A program made the translations under genes and the position numbers. A stretch of DNA of 64,000 bases, from positions 61,190 through 125,189 of the forward strand of contig NZ_CBQR020000149.1 in assembly GCF_000455485.1 (NCBI RefSeq), read 5' to 3'. Of this stretch, positions 9,266-18,355 are shown one piece after another. Under the pieces are notes generated by a model. That model was not told the origin of the DNA. It saw only the letters and a program-made list of their open reading frames with translations, and did no database searches. Origin of the DNA: Gorillibacterium massiliense (GTDB taxonomy: Bacteria > Bacillota > Bacilli > Paenibacillales > NBRC-103111). The first letter of the stretch is position 1. Each line of letters begins with the position of its first letter.

Positions 9266-9313
9266 GATCGGCAACCTGCGCTTCACGTAAGCGGTGGGAA
9301 GCCGGTCTTTTTT
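9266..9313 (+). terminator. Orphan rho-independent terminator
   Basis: An outer stem GATCGGC / GCCGGTC (one G-U pair) encloses a smaller CGCTT / AAGCG hairpin and is followed by six T. It points rightward but no confident gene precedes it, so it may end a short leader RNA, a small RNA, or a 26-codon frame; it lies about 175 nt upstream of the VanW gene. Confidence 0.6.
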
Positions 9314-9486
9314 GTGTAAAACTGGATAAAAAAGGAGGAAAAACCCCGCAACCAGCGAACCTAAAGGAAGGCTAGAACGTCAATATATACGGCTGGATTT
9401 GCTCGGAAGAGCTTTTGGGGTATTGCAATCGCCTTTTACAAGAAAACGGCAGTCCAACTGTAAACTGGATGGGGTATGGTGAATAG

Positions 9487-10353
9487 ATGATGAGAACTTT
9501 TATACGGAAATGGCCGGCAGCCTATCGCCTGCGGGTAGCTCAGTTGCGCGTTCAGAGGGGCTTTCGGAACCAATTCGTTCGTTTTGCCCTTGTCCGGCGG
9601 GAAGAGGCCTTTCCTTATCCGGTAAAAAAACACCAGTCTCTGCTGCGGCGCAAACTGGGCGCCTCCGATCCGGTGCTGCAGGACAACAAGGTGGTCAATC
9701 TGGGGATTGCCGTGAGCAAGGTGAACGGCGTAATCATCGAGCCGGGAGAAACCTTCTCCTTTTGGCGACTGATCGGGAAGCCAACAGGCAAGGCAGGGTA
9801 TCTGGATGGGTTACTGCTCTCTCATGGCGAGGTAAAATCGGGTGTCGGCGGCGGATTGTGTCAGCTGGCTAACCTGTTTTACTGGATGACGCTGCATACG
9901 CCGTTAACCGTGGTGGAACGGCATCACCACAGCTTCGACCCGTTTCCCGATGACCGGCGGGTGCTGCCCTTCGGCAGCGGAGCCAGCGTGTTTTACAACT
10001 ACATTGACCTGCGATTCCATAATCCGACGCCCCACCGGTTTCATTTCCGGGTTTGGCTGACGGACCAGCATTTGAAGGGCGAGGTGACTTGCGACAGCGA
10101 CTTGCCGGCGGCTTACCATCTGGAGGAACGGAACCATCGGTTTCATCGGAAGCCGGAGGGAAATTTCCGCGAAAACGAAATTTGGCGCAAAGTCATCGAC
10201 AAGCGGATCGGGGCGCTTATTCGGGAAGAGCTGCTGATCCGCAATTACGCGGAAGTGAAGTATGCGCTGCCGGATGAACAGGTTGAGCAGAGCGAGCAGG
10301 AGGCGGCCGTGAAGGAACTCCAACCGATGGATGCTGCATGCGGGGAGGAATAG
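9487..10353 (+). CDS. VanW-family protein
   Basis: The 288-residue product contains the VanW domain (about 65-200), with the family's conserved stretches KVNGVIIEPGETFSFW, GVGGGLCQLANLFYW and HHHSFDPFP. VanW proteins occur in some vancomycin-resistance clusters but are widespread in Firmicutes outside them; their biochemical role is not established. There is no signal peptide. No vanH/A/X genes are nearby, so resistance should not be inferred. The next small membrane protein gene starts 3 nt after the stop and is probably cotranscribed. The ribosome site before the start (GGATGGGGT) is weak; the second Met is an equal candidate. Confidence 0.88.
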   Translation: MMRTFIRKWPAAYRLRVAQLRVQRGFRNQFVRFALVRREEAFPYPVKKHQSLLRRKLGASDPVLQDNKVVNLGIAVSKVNGVIIEPGETFSFWRLIGKPTGKAGYLDGLLLSHGEVKSGVGGGLCQLANLFYWMTLHTPLTVVERHHHSFDPFPDDRRVLPFGSGASVFYNYIDLRFHNPTPHRFHFRVWLTDQHLKGEVTCDSDLPAAYHLEERNHRFHRKPEGNFRENEIWRKVIDKRIGALIREELLIRNYAEVKYALPDEQVEQSEQEAAVKELQPMDAACGEE

Positions 10354-10356
10354 CGC

Positions 10357-10599
10357 ATGTTCGAGAGCTTTAAATCAACAGTTTGCGCGGTATTATTGAT
10401 TATTTCGGGGATATTGGCTACGTTGATCACAGTATTTGCCGCTGCCCGGTTTCTGTGGATCGGGGTGCTCTTTTTTCTCTCCGGGCTGGGCTTGCTTTTT
10501 CTCGTGCGGGCGGCGAGAGAGGATTCGTACAGTCTCCACCAAGAGATTATCCAGCTGAACAAGCGGCTGGATGAGTCGGAGCAAAAGCGGCAGCTGTAA
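10357..10599 (+). CDS. Small two-helix membrane protein
   Basis: The 80-residue protein has two membrane helices (about 8-29 and 32-51) and a charged C-terminal tail of about 28 residues that looks helical (HQEIIQLNKRLDESEQKRQ, possibly a short coiled coil). GGGGAGG overlaps the end of the VanW gene and sits at good distance. No family is recognised; the tight spacing suggests a partner of the VanW-family protein. Confidence 0.7.
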   Translation: MFESFKSTVCAVLLIISGILATLITVFAAARFLWIGVLFFLSGLGLLFLVRAAREDSYSLHQEIIQLNKRLDESEQKRQL

Positions 10600-10656
10600 A
10601 CTGCACGTTCGCTCTTAGCGTTATTTACGGGCAGGTTAGTTCAGGCGCGGAAATGA

Positions 10657-10700
10657 GGTCACTCCCTTGCGGGCTATAAGCAGGGGGTGGTCTTTTTTTT
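10657..10700 (+). terminator. Rho-independent terminator after the VanW unit
   Basis: A stem of about 13 bp (GGTCACTCCC... with ...GGGGGTGGTC, three G-U pairs and one bulge) is followed by eight T. Confidence 0.8.
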
Positions 10701-10722
10701 GGCTGCGTTTTCATTTTAGTTA

Positions 10723-10751
10723 TTGCGGAATGATAAAAAGTAGCCTATAAT
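10723..10751 (+). promoter_or_regulatory. Sigma-A promoter of the maltodextrin-type operon
   Basis: TTGCGG (10723-10728), a 17-bp spacer and a perfect TATAAT (10746-10751) lie 45 bp before the LacI-type gene. Confidence 0.75.
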
Positions 10752-10757
10752 GACGTT

Positions 10758-10775
10758 AATGCAACCGGTTGCATT
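10758..10775 (+). promoter_or_regulatory. LacI-type operator overlapping the transcription start
   Basis: The 18-bp perfect palindrome AATGCAACCGGTTGCATT has the central CG and symmetric arms of LacI/MalR-type operators. It begins 6 bp after the -10 box, so a bound repressor would block initiation. The LacI-type protein encoded next is the obvious ligand, implying autorepression and control of the whole operon. Confidence 0.75.
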
Positions 10776-10796
10776 GAGGAAAGGAAGATTGCATGC

Positions 10797-11840
10797 ATGC
10801 CTAAAAATAAAATCACGATTCAACAGATCGCGGATCTGGCGGGGGTCAACAAAGCCACGGTATCCCGGGTACTCAACGGCAATACGAACATCTCCGAGAA
10901 GACCCGGCAAAAAATCGAGAGCATCATGAAAGAGCATGATTACGTCCCCAACACCAATGCCCGCGGTCTTGCCTTCAACAAGACGTTCACCATCGGCTTC
11001 TGTTTTGATTACACCGATAAGAAAGCGTTTGCAAATCCTTTTTTCTACAAGGTGATGTCGGGGATCGAGGACGCGGTGTACGGAAACGATTATCTGTTCC
11101 TGATGATGAGCGACCACAACAAAGGAAAAGGCAAATCCACCTTTGAGCGGGTGGTGGCAGAACATCGGGTGGATGGCGTGCTCATTCCCGACACCCTGTT
11201 AACTCCGGATAATTATCGTTTACTGATGCATCATGGCATGCCCTTCGTCGTAATCGGCGAGACCATGCTACCTGAGGTGGGCATCCATTGGGTGGATGTG
11301 GATAATAGTCTCGCCGGTCAGTTGTTGACGGAGACCCTCATCGCTCAAGGCTACCGAAACATTTCTCTCTATGCCGATGCGGAGTCGCTGAAGCGGGATA
11401 AGTTTATCGCTGACCGAATTCAAGGATACCGGCGGGCGATGGATGCCCATGGGATGAGTCCCCGTATTTTCGCCGATGCCGGGTCATTCCGGAAAGCCGT
11501 CCGTTCGGACGGAAGCAGCGCTGAAAGGTTGGCCGGCCGGGCTGACGCGCTGATCTGCTGCACCAACGATCAATTGTTTGACGTGCTCGATCCGGACAAT
11601 GGAGGGCCACTGGCCGCTGATATCGGACTGGCTACCTTCGATGATTTATCCATGCATCGCTACTTGAAGCGCAACGTCCACTATGTGGTCATCGATCTGG
11701 AGCAAATGGGGCACAAGGCGGCGGAGCTGCTGTTTTCACTGGTTAACAAGGCGGCGAACATTCCAGATCTGATTCGCATTCCGACGACAAAAGTAATTGA
11801 ATCCAACGCAAAGAGGACAGAACACGATGACAATCTATGA
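10797..11840 (+). CDS. LacI-family transcriptional regulator of the GH13/ABC operon
   Basis: The 347-residue protein has an N-terminal LacI helix-turn-helix (residues about 6-30, TIQQIADLAGVNKATVSRVL, with hinge helix about 50-60) and a periplasmic-binding-protein-like sugar-sensing domain to the end. The start codon follows AAAGGAAGATTGC. It is first in a tight operon; its 3' end overlaps the GH13 gene by 14 nt. It probably represses the operon through the palindrome at 10758-10775 and releases on a maltodextrin-like inducer; the inducer identity is inferred from the neighbouring enzyme. Confidence 0.9.
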   Translation: MPKNKITIQQIADLAGVNKATVSRVLNGNTNISEKTRQKIESIMKEHDYVPNTNARGLAFNKTFTIGFCFDYTDKKAFANPFFYKVMSGIEDAVYGNDYLFLMMSDHNKGKGKSTFERVVAEHRVDGVLIPDTLLTPDNYRLLMHHGMPFVVIGETMLPEVGIHWVDVDNSLAGQLLTETLIAQGYRNISLYADAESLKRDKFIADRIQGYRRAMDAHGMSPRIFADAGSFRKAVRSDGSSAERLAGRADALICCTNDQLFDVLDPDNGGPLAADIGLATFDDLSMHRYLKRNVHYVVIDLEQMGHKAAELLFSLVNKAANIPDLIRIPTTKVIESNAKRTEHDDNL

Positions 11841-13572
11841 ATGGCACGATCCCGCATATGATGCAACCTTGCTGTCGGAGGGGGAGCTGGAGCTTCGCTT
11901 GAAGGTTCCTAAGCCCTCCGGCCGCGTATCGCTTCTCTTTTGGAACAAATATCGAACCGAGCAATATGGTATCCAACGCAAGACAATGATCAAGTGGGCA
12001 GAGTCGGAGCAGTATGGGTACTACCGCATCGTATTGACAGGTGTCGAATCCCGGATTCGCTACCTTCAATATACATTCGAAATCGAGAGGGAGGGGGACA
12101 AGGCATGGGTTAACGCGGAAGGGTTGAAATCGGAGCTTGCGGCAAAAGGGAGTTTTTCCTTCTCCTACGCAGGCGACCGGGACGCGGTTCACGCGCCGGA
12201 ATGGATTTACGACCGGGTCTGGTATCAAATCTTTCCGGAGCGGTTCTACAACGGTGATCCGTCCAATGATCCGCAAGGCGCGGAAGCTTGGGGCGGTGCT
12301 CCGACGAGGGACAATTACATGGGAGGGGATCTGCAGGGAATATTGCAAAAGCTGGACTATTTGTCCGATCTGGGAATCAACGCGATCTACTTGAACCCGA
12401 TCTTTGCGGCTAGTTCCAACCATAAGTACGACACAGTGAACTACCTGGAGGTCGATCCCCAGTTCGGGACGAAAGAGGATTTGCGCAAGCTGGTTGAGGC
12501 CTGCCATAGACGGGATATCAAAATCGTGTTGGACTTGGTGATCAACCACTGCGGGTATTATCATCCGTTTTTCCAGGACGTAGTGCAAAACGGGGAACAA
12601 TCGCGGTATAAGGATTGGTTTTATATTCACGAGTATCCCATCGCTTTAAGCGATGAGCAGTATGATTCCGTCGGGTACTACCGGTGGATGCCCAAGCTGC
12701 GGACATCAAATCCCCAGGTTCGCGAGTACGTGTACGAGATCGTTTCTTTTTGGCAGAAAGAAACGGGTATCGACGGCTGGAGAATTGATGTCGCAGACGA
12801 GGTGGAGTTCAGCTTCTTGCGGGAGCTGAACGCCAAGGTGAAGGAATTGGATCCCAACGCCTTTATTATTGCAGAGATTTGGACCGATGCCAAGCGCTTG
12901 CTGCTGCACGGCGGCGTCAATACCGCTATGAACTATGAGCTGCGGACGCTGCTTCTCGATCTGGCCACGGACTCCACGCTAACTCTTGATGCTTTTCATG
13001 ATCGCTTGATCGGATTTCTCCATCGTTATTCCATGAAAGAGCTGCACCAGATGTTCAATCTGCTGGGAAGCCATGATACGGAGCGGATTTTGACCCGCCT
13101 CGGGGAAGACCATAACCAGCTTGCACTACTCGTGGCGTTTCAATTCGCGCTGCCTGGCAATCCCGTCGTTTATTACGGCGACGAGGTAGGAATGACGGGA
13201 GAAAACGACCCCGGGTGCCGGGGATGTATGCCCTGGGAAGAGCAGGCGGCAGCAAACGACTTGACCGATTTGTTCAAAAAGTGGATTCAACGCAAAAAAG
13301 CCGACCCCGTGCTGCAGCAGGGCGATGTTTATCTTGAAAACGGGGGGGACGGGATGTATATCGTCAAACGCGTGCAGGATAGCAAAGTGTGGTCCCTTGT
13401 CGTAAACCTTTCCGGGAAGAGCCGGGAAGTGGGCGAGCTTTTACGGATGAGCGGCCTGCAGGGCAGAACGGTCACGGATCCATGGAGCGGGGCGGGCGTC
13501 CCGGCTACGGATCGATTGGAGTCGGGAAGATGCCTGATTGTCCAAAATTATAGTGAAGGAGCCCCTATATGA
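11827..13572 (+). CDS. GH13 alpha-glycosidase, neopullulanase/cyclomaltodextrinase-like
   Basis: The 581-residue enzyme has an N-terminal beta-sandwich (about 1-115, CBM34-like) before a GH13 (beta/alpha)8 barrel. Catalytic residues are visible: nucleophile Asp321 (GWRIDVADEV), acid/base Glu350 (IIAEIW) and transition-state Asp417 (LGSHDTERI). There is no signal peptide, so it acts in the cytoplasm on imported oligosaccharides, as GH13_20 cyclomaltodextrinases, neopullulanases and maltogenic amylases do. I chose the ATG overlapping the regulator's end, with GAGGA upstream. Its stop overlaps the next start (ATGA). Exact specificity among these closely related activities cannot be read from sequence. 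Confidence 0.9.
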   Translation: MTIYEWHDPAYDATLLSEGELELRLKVPKPSGRVSLLFWNKYRTEQYGIQRKTMIKWAESEQYGYYRIVLTGVESRIRYLQYTFEIEREGDKAWVNAEGLKSELAAKGSFSFSYAGDRDAVHAPEWIYDRVWYQIFPERFYNGDPSNDPQGAEAWGGAPTRDNYMGGDLQGILQKLDYLSDLGINAIYLNPIFAASSNHKYDTVNYLEVDPQFGTKEDLRKLVEACHRRDIKIVLDLVINHCGYYHPFFQDVVQNGEQSRYKDWFYIHEYPIALSDEQYDSVGYYRWMPKLRTSNPQVREYVYEIVSFWQKETGIDGWRIDVADEVEFSFLRELNAKVKELDPNAFIIAEIWTDAKRLLLHGGVNTAMNYELRTLLLDLATDSTLTLDAFHDRLIGFLHRYSMKELHQMFNLLGSHDTERILTRLGEDHNQLALLVAFQFALPGNPVVYYGDEVGMTGENDPGCRGCMPWEEQAAANDLTDLFKKWIQRKKADPVLQQGDVYLENGGDGMYIVKRVQDSKVWSLVVNLSGKSREVGELLRMSGLQGRTVTDPWSGAGVPATDRLESGRCLIVQNYSEGAPI

Positions 13573-14852
13573 TCAAAAAATGGAGCAAGACCGCCATGGC
13601 GGTTCTTCTGATAGCAGCGGTTTTAGCCGGCTGCAGCACGAAAAATAAAACAACCGGCGACACAAGCGGAAAAGCGACGAACAAACCGGCAAAAGAAGTG
13701 ACCCTTACCTTCTGGCATCATTACAGTTCCGCATCTCCGGAGGAAAAGACGTTAACGGATACGATCATTCCCAAGTTCGAAGCGGAGAATCCGGGCATCA
13801 AAGTGAAGGCGGTGGCGTTCCCCTGGGACGAACTGCATAAAAAGCTGCAAATCGGCGGCAGTTCCGGCGATCTTCCCGACGTAGCCCGGCTGGATATCAT
13901 CTGGGTCCCCGAATTTGCCGCTCAAGGTCTTTTGCAGCCGTTAAACGGATTCTCCGATTTCAACGAGGTATCGGCCGCACTGCTTGCCGGTCCGGTAAGC
14001 ACGGGTAAGGTGGGCGACACGTACTACGGGTTGCCGCTGAACACGAATACGAAAGTGCTGTTCTGGAATAAGGAAATGTTTAACGCCAGCGGCATCGACA
14101 AAGCTCCGGAAACGACGGATGAGTTCTTCACGGATTTGGATAAAATCAAAACCAAGTACGGTAAGGTATGGGGTTACGGCGAACCCGCTCTACAAGGGTG
14201 GAACATCCTCCCGTGGATTTGGAGCAACGGCGGCGACGTCCTGTCTCCTGATTTCAAAACGGCGGACGGGTACTTGAATTCTCAAGCTTCCGTGGACATC
14301 ATGACCAAGTTGCAAGCCGCTGCCAAAAAAGGCTTGATTTCCGGCTTTAAGCCTGGCGACGTGCCGGTTACTGAAGGGCATGCCAAGAATAGCTACGCCA
14401 TGATGGCCGAGGGACCATGGGCGTACGCCCAATTCGATAGCCAGTTCCCGGAATTCGCTACCGCCAGCGCTTCCTTCCCGAAAGGGTCCGCCGGTTCCAT
14501 TCAAGTGCTGGGTGGAGAAGATCTTGGTATTTTCACGAAGGATAAACAAGAGGAAGCTTGGAAATTCGTCAAATTCATGACCGAGGAATTTTCGCAAGTG
14601 GAAATGGGTAAAGTCGGACAGATTCCCGTCAATGTGAAAGCGGGAGAGAATGAGGAGATCAAAAAGATCGCCTACTACGCTCCTTTCTTGGAGCAGCTCA
14701 AGACCGCCAAGGCAAGACCTCCCGTCGCGAAGTGGCCGCAGATCGACGTTGTTTTGAGCGATACCACCGCCGCCATCATGCTGACGGGCGGGGATGTAAA
14801 GACCGAGCTGGATAAAGCGGTCGCCAAGATCGACGCTCTGTTGAAACCATAA
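13569..14852 (+). CDS. Sugar ABC transporter substrate-binding lipoprotein (maltodextrin type)
   Basis: The 427-residue protein has a lipoprotein signal peptide with lipobox LAGC (Cys near residue 22) and the cluster-1 binding-protein fold (LTFWHHYSSASPEEKTL; later AMMAEGPWAYAQFDSQFPEF). It would be anchored to the outer face of the membrane and deliver oligosaccharide to the two permeases that follow. The start codon overlaps the stop of the GH13 gene. The GH13 partner points to malto- or cyclodextrins. Confidence 0.9.
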   Translation: MIKKWSKTAMAVLLIAAVLAGCSTKNKTTGDTSGKATNKPAKEVTLTFWHHYSSASPEEKTLTDTIIPKFEAENPGIKVKAVAFPWDELHKKLQIGGSSGDLPDVARLDIIWVPEFAAQGLLQPLNGFSDFNEVSAALLAGPVSTGKVGDTYYGLPLNTNTKVLFWNKEMFNASGIDKAPETTDEFFTDLDKIKTKYGKVWGYGEPALQGWNILPWIWSNGGDVLSPDFKTADGYLNSQASVDIMTKLQAAAKKGLISGFKPGDVPVTEGHAKNSYAMMAEGPWAYAQFDSQFPEFATASASFPKGSAGSIQVLGGEDLGIFTKDKQEEAWKFVKFMTEEFSQVEMGKVGQIPVNVKAGENEEIKKIAYYAPFLEQLKTAKARPPVAKWPQIDVVLSDTTAAIMLTGGDVKTELDKAVAKIDALLKP

Positions 14853-14921
14853 CCGTAAAACACTTCAAAAAAAGGAAGCGTCGGTTCGTCACCGGCGCTT
14901 CTCTCCAAAGGAGCCAGCAGC

Positions 14922-15791
14922 ATGCGTACGAAACACGGGATAGCCGGATATGTGTTCTTTTTACCGGGGTTCCTCTTCTTTTCCTTCTTCCTGCTGTATC
15001 CCCTTGCGCGAAATTTGGTATACAGCTTCTACGATTTCAAGTTGACCCGGCTTAACGACTTAACCTTCGTCGGTTTCGGCAATTATGCGCGGGTGTTCCA
15101 GGACGAGGTGTTCTGGATATCCATCCGCAATATCTTGATCTATGGCGTGATATCGGTTCCGGGACAAATGATTATCGGCTTTCTGGTCGCCTATGCCCTG
15201 CACCGGAACAAGGCGGGGGTAACCACGTTCCGTGTGTTCTTTTTCCTCCCCGTGATCACGTCTTGGGTCGTGGCCTCGCTGATTTTCAAATTCGTATTCA
15301 CCGATCAAGGCTTTCTGAATTATGTCCTGACGGATATGCTCCATCTGACAAAGGAGCCCATCAGTTGGTTGAGCCAGACGGGAACGGCCCTTCTTGTCCT
15401 TAGCCTGTTGGGCATCTGGAAGGGCGTAGGTTGGGTCATGGTCATTTACCTAGCCGCTCTTCAAGGCGTTCCGAAGGAATTATATGAAGCGGCTTCCTTG
15501 GACGGAAGCAACTCCTGGCAGAAAATCCGGCATATCACCCTGCCCTCCATTCGCAGCACCACGATGTTCATTCAGATCATGCTGATCATTGGGGCGTTCA
15601 ACGTGTTCACCTCCATTTTTCTCATCACAAAAGGTGGCCCTTTGCACCAAACCGAAGGCATGCTGAGCTGGATGTACCAAAAAGCGTTCACGGAATACGA
15701 CCTGGGGTACGCTTCGGCGCTTTCCTATGTATTTGCGATCATCATCGCCCTTCTGACGGTCATTCAATTCCGCATGAATAAACAGGAATAG
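14922..15791 (+). CDS. Sugar ABC transporter permease, MalF type
   Basis: The 289-residue protein has six predicted membrane helices and the binding-protein-dependent transport loop (EAASLDGSNSWQKIRHITLP, about 187-206) that contacts the ATPase. AAAGGAG precedes the ATG. It pairs with the next gene to form the membrane channel. No ATP-binding gene is present in this operon. Confidence 0.92.
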   Translation: MRTKHGIAGYVFFLPGFLFFSFFLLYPLARNLVYSFYDFKLTRLNDLTFVGFGNYARVFQDEVFWISIRNILIYGVISVPGQMIIGFLVAYALHRNKAGVTTFRVFFFLPVITSWVVASLIFKFVFTDQGFLNYVLTDMLHLTKEPISWLSQTGTALLVLSLLGIWKGVGWVMVIYLAALQGVPKELYEAASLDGSNSWQKIRHITLPSIRSTTMFIQIMLIIGAFNVFTSIFLITKGGPLHQTEGMLSWMYQKAFTEYDLGYASALSYVFAIIIALLTVIQFRMNKQE

Positions 15792-15805
15792 GAAGGTCGA
15801 ATAAT

Positions 15806-16633
15806 ATGCGCCTATCATGGAAATCGATAGTTCTCTACAGCTCGCTTATTATCGGGTCGCTTGTTTCCATCTACCCGTTGTTCTATATGCTCATGACTTC
15901 GCTGAAGCCGATGACGGTCTTGTTCGAATTTCCGCCGAAGCTGTTTCCGACGGAACCGACCCTGAACAACTACAAGGAAGCCTGGACCAGCGCCAACTTT
16001 TCCCGTTATCTGGGGAACAGCGTTTTTGTCACCCTGATGAGTTTTCTTGTGCTGTTCCTGTTTTCCTCGATGCTGGCCTTCGCGTACTCTCGGTTTTCTT
16101 TCTTTGGGAAAAAAGTTAGCTTCGGCATCCTCATCGGCAGCTTGTCGATTCCGAGCTTGACCCTGGTTATCCCCCAGTACATTCTGGTGCGAGATTTGGG
16201 CTTGTTCGATTCCTATTGGGGGCTGATTACGATCTACGCGGCCGGGGCCATCCCTTTCACTACTTTCTTGCTGAAGGGGTTCTTCGACTCCATCTCCCGG
16301 GAGATCGACGAGTCGGTGTCCATCGACGGCGGAGGCAGCGGGCGGTTGTTTTTCACCATCATTCTGCCGCTGTCCAAGCCGGCCTTCGTACCGGCCACCA
16401 TCTTCAACGCCATGATCATCTGGGAGGAGTTCCCGTGGGCGTTGACGATCATCAACGATCCGCTGAAGCGGACGCTGCCCATCGCGCTAGCTAATTTTCA
16501 GGGCCAGTACACGACCCAGTGGGGGATCGTCTTCGCCGGCTCCATCATCGCCATGGCGCCTATCGTCCTGCTGTTCCTGATGCTCCAGCGGTATTTTGTC
16601 GCGGGGATCACGGCTGGCGCGTTGAAAGGTTGA
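15806..16633 (+). CDS. Sugar ABC transporter permease, MalG type
   Basis: The 275-residue protein has six predicted helices, the EAA loop (DESVSIDGGGSGRLFFTIIL, about 166-185) and the typical C-terminus of this family (QRYFVAGITAGALKG). It starts 14 nt after the MalF-type gene, with GGAAGG upstream. It completes the channel; energy must come from a shared MsmX/MsmK-type ATPase encoded elsewhere. Confidence 0.92.
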   Translation: MRLSWKSIVLYSSLIIGSLVSIYPLFYMLMTSLKPMTVLFEFPPKLFPTEPTLNNYKEAWTSANFSRYLGNSVFVTLMSFLVLFLFSSMLAFAYSRFSFFGKKVSFGILIGSLSIPSLTLVIPQYILVRDLGLFDSYWGLITIYAAGAIPFTTFLLKGFFDSISREIDESVSIDGGGSGRLFFTIILPLSKPAFVPATIFNAMIIWEEFPWALTIINDPLKRTLPIALANFQGQYTTQWGIVFAGSIIAMAPIVLLFLMLQRYFVAGITAGALKG

Positions 16634-16672
16634 TCGGGCGGGTTGGATGAGGATTGTGCAAAAGACGAAAAA

Positions 16673-16707
16673 GCGGTGCCGGATTGTTAATCCAGCACCG
16701 CCTTTTT
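16673..16707. terminator. Bidirectional terminator between convergent genes
   Basis: The stem GCGGTGC / GCACCGC extends through an inner GGATT / AATCC pairing. T runs (five each) flank it on both strands, so it can end both the sugar operon and the convergent GNAT gene. Confidence 0.85.
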
Positions 16708-16817
16708 AAAGATATCAGAAAGTATTAACTTCGAAGCAGTGGCATCCTGATATCGCAAAAAAAACTTCCTCTAAATGCGGTCTGGCTTCTTTGAAGGTAC
16801 GTCGATAGACGTTTTTC

Positions 16818-17798
16818 TTATAAATAGCGCATTGCCCGCTCATCGATACGCCGGCAAAAGCTGTAGGTGTAGTCGACGAAATGCTTTCCCCAGAAATAAC
16901 GGGCGGTTGGGTTCAGCGTCTCGCAATCCACGCCCAGCCGTTTGACGCCTTCGCTTTTCAGAGTGGTCAGAACATGGGCCAGCAGCCCAGTAAAGACACC
17001 GCCGCCCCGTTCGCTCTCCTCCAAATACGCACCGCAAATGTTCATCATATCCGGGGCTTCCGTCAGAAAGTTTTCGCCGTTTGCGGTCAGCTCCATGTAT
17101 CCGCTGATCGCATCCGTTCCGGCTTTACGCGCCACGAAGAATCGGGACTGCCGTTTCCGGCACAGATCAAGGAAATCCGCCTCTTGTTCTTCCTCGCATG
17201 CAAAAAATACCGGGCTGCGCCGCAGATGCTGGATGAGCTTGTTCTTGAGCGGCAGGATTTCGGCTGCATCGGCGGGGGCCAGCTCTGCGAAAAGCCAGCG
17301 GTCGTCCGCTTGCGGCAAAAGGGAAAGCGGAGTGTCAACCAGGCGAATCGCATCGGCGCAGCGGATGCCGAACCCGTTCAGCGCCAGCGCCCGGGTCACT
17401 TCGGCTTCATGGGCGTAAACGGTCAGAGCATAGCTGCCGATCCCCTGCCCGGCCATCTCCTCCGCAGCGAGTTGAAACAAACGGGACGCTAGTTTCTCGG
17501 GTTCGCCCGCGAAGGCGTTGCCGTGGAGAGGAGAGTACGAGCCGACCACCTCTCCGAACTGGCCATTGAGCCCGCTCCAAAAGCCTAAATAGCCGACCAT
17601 CCGCCCGCCTTCGAAAGCGCCGACTCCTGTACCGTGAATGAAAAGCTCGCGAATACCGCGAGTTAGCGCTTCCCTGTAGTCTCTTGCATCCGCGCGTTCA
17701 TCAAGAGCGGCTACATGCCGCCGTTCCGCCCCGCAGGCCGCAAGGGCCAGCCGGACGGCCTCCTCCGTATATCCCTCATGCAGTGAAGCAAAATCCAT
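16818..17798 (-). CDS. Double-domain GNAT N-acetyltransferase
   Basis: The 326-residue protein appears to contain two GNAT-like halves: about 20-150 (VGAFEGGRMVGYLGFW) and about 165-326, the latter ending with the acetyl-CoA-site pattern ERGGGVFTGLLAHVLTTLKS and GVDCETLNPTARYFWGKH. The start follows GGGAGGCTGGGAT. It is monocistronic. The acceptor is unknown; in such proteins one half often lacks activity. Confidence 0.85.
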   Translation of the reverse strand: MDFASLHEGYTEEAVRLALAACGAERRHVAALDERADARDYREALTRGIRELFIHGTGVGAFEGGRMVGYLGFWSGLNGQFGEVVGSYSPLHGNAFAGEPEKLASRLFQLAAEEMAGQGIGSYALTVYAHEAEVTRALALNGFGIRCADAIRLVDTPLSLLPQADDRWLFAELAPADAAEILPLKNKLIQHLRRSPVFFACEEEQEADFLDLCRKRQSRFFVARKAGTDAISGYMELTANGENFLTEAPDMMNICGAYLEESERGGGVFTGLLAHVLTTLKSEGVKRLGVDCETLNPTARYFWGKHFVDYTYSFCRRIDERAMRYL

Positions 17799-17920
17799 AT
17801 CCCAGCCTCCCGTAAAATCTTCCTTCTTTTCATTGTAAAACGGATTGGGAGGGAAACAAGGGAAAGGTTGGGTATAGCGATTTACGGCAAAGGGATTATT
17901 GGCACGGGGATGCCGCGCTG

Positions 17921-18355
17921 TTATGACCTCGCATTATGGAGAGACATAAAAGAAAGAAACCAGACCGCATGATTCTGCTCATCGGCGGCAATGCGTCTGA
18001 TGGATTCTTTCATGGAGGCTTCCGGTGCCCGGTCGGCCAGATCCAGATAGAAGTCCACCGTATTTTGTTCATCATTGAATGCAAATCGCAGCCCTGCCTT
18101 ATAATCAGTCGGGCAAGATTCCGTGATTTGCGGGACAGGTAAGCGGCCGGTAAGCGATGCATAGATTTGCGAAAAAACGCGGAGATGCCTCATTTCGTCA
18201 CTGCGAATCTCTGAAATTCGTTTGCGCTCCTCTTCGTTCGGGGCCATTTTTGCCAATTGTTCATAGCAGGCGATGGCGCTGTACTCGCCATTCACGGCTT
18301 TCCCAATATCGGCGGCAAAGCCGGTATCAACGCGGTAATAAGCGGGATAATACAT
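17921..18355 (-). CDS. Ferritin-like (rubrerythrin/DUF-type) four-helix protein
   Basis: The 144-residue protein has four helices with paired carboxylate/histidine motifs placed as in ferritin-like diiron proteins: GEYSAIACYEQL (helix 1), SDEMRHLRVF (ExxH, helix 2), FNDEQNTVDFYLDLA (helix 3) and ADEQNHAVWFL (ExxH, helix 4). It starts after GGAGGAG and has no signal peptide. Related small ferritin-like proteins are common in Paenibacillus and Bacillus and sometimes spore-associated; whether this one binds metal or has oxidase activity is not known. Confidence 0.8.
   Translation of the reverse strand: MYYPAYYRVDTGFAADIGKAVNGEYSAIACYEQLAKMAPNEEERKRISEIRSDEMRHLRVFSQIYASLTGRLPVPQITESCPTDYKAGLRFAFNDEQNTVDFYLDLADRAPEASMKESIRRIAADEQNHAVWFLSFMSLHNARS

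Larger units (their letters stand above)
9082..9486. other. Intergenic region with divergent signals
   Basis: This 405-bp gap holds the oxidoreductase promoter (listed separately), a plus-strand terminator with no clear gene before it (listed separately), and a 26-codon plus-strand frame at 9163-9243. I found no recognisable riboswitch or longer gene. Confidence 0.5.

Noticed and set aside
9487-10353. Vancomycin-resistance cluster
   Set aside because: Only a VanW-family gene is present, with no vanR/S, vanH, vanA/B or vanX; VanW proteins are common outside resistance loci.
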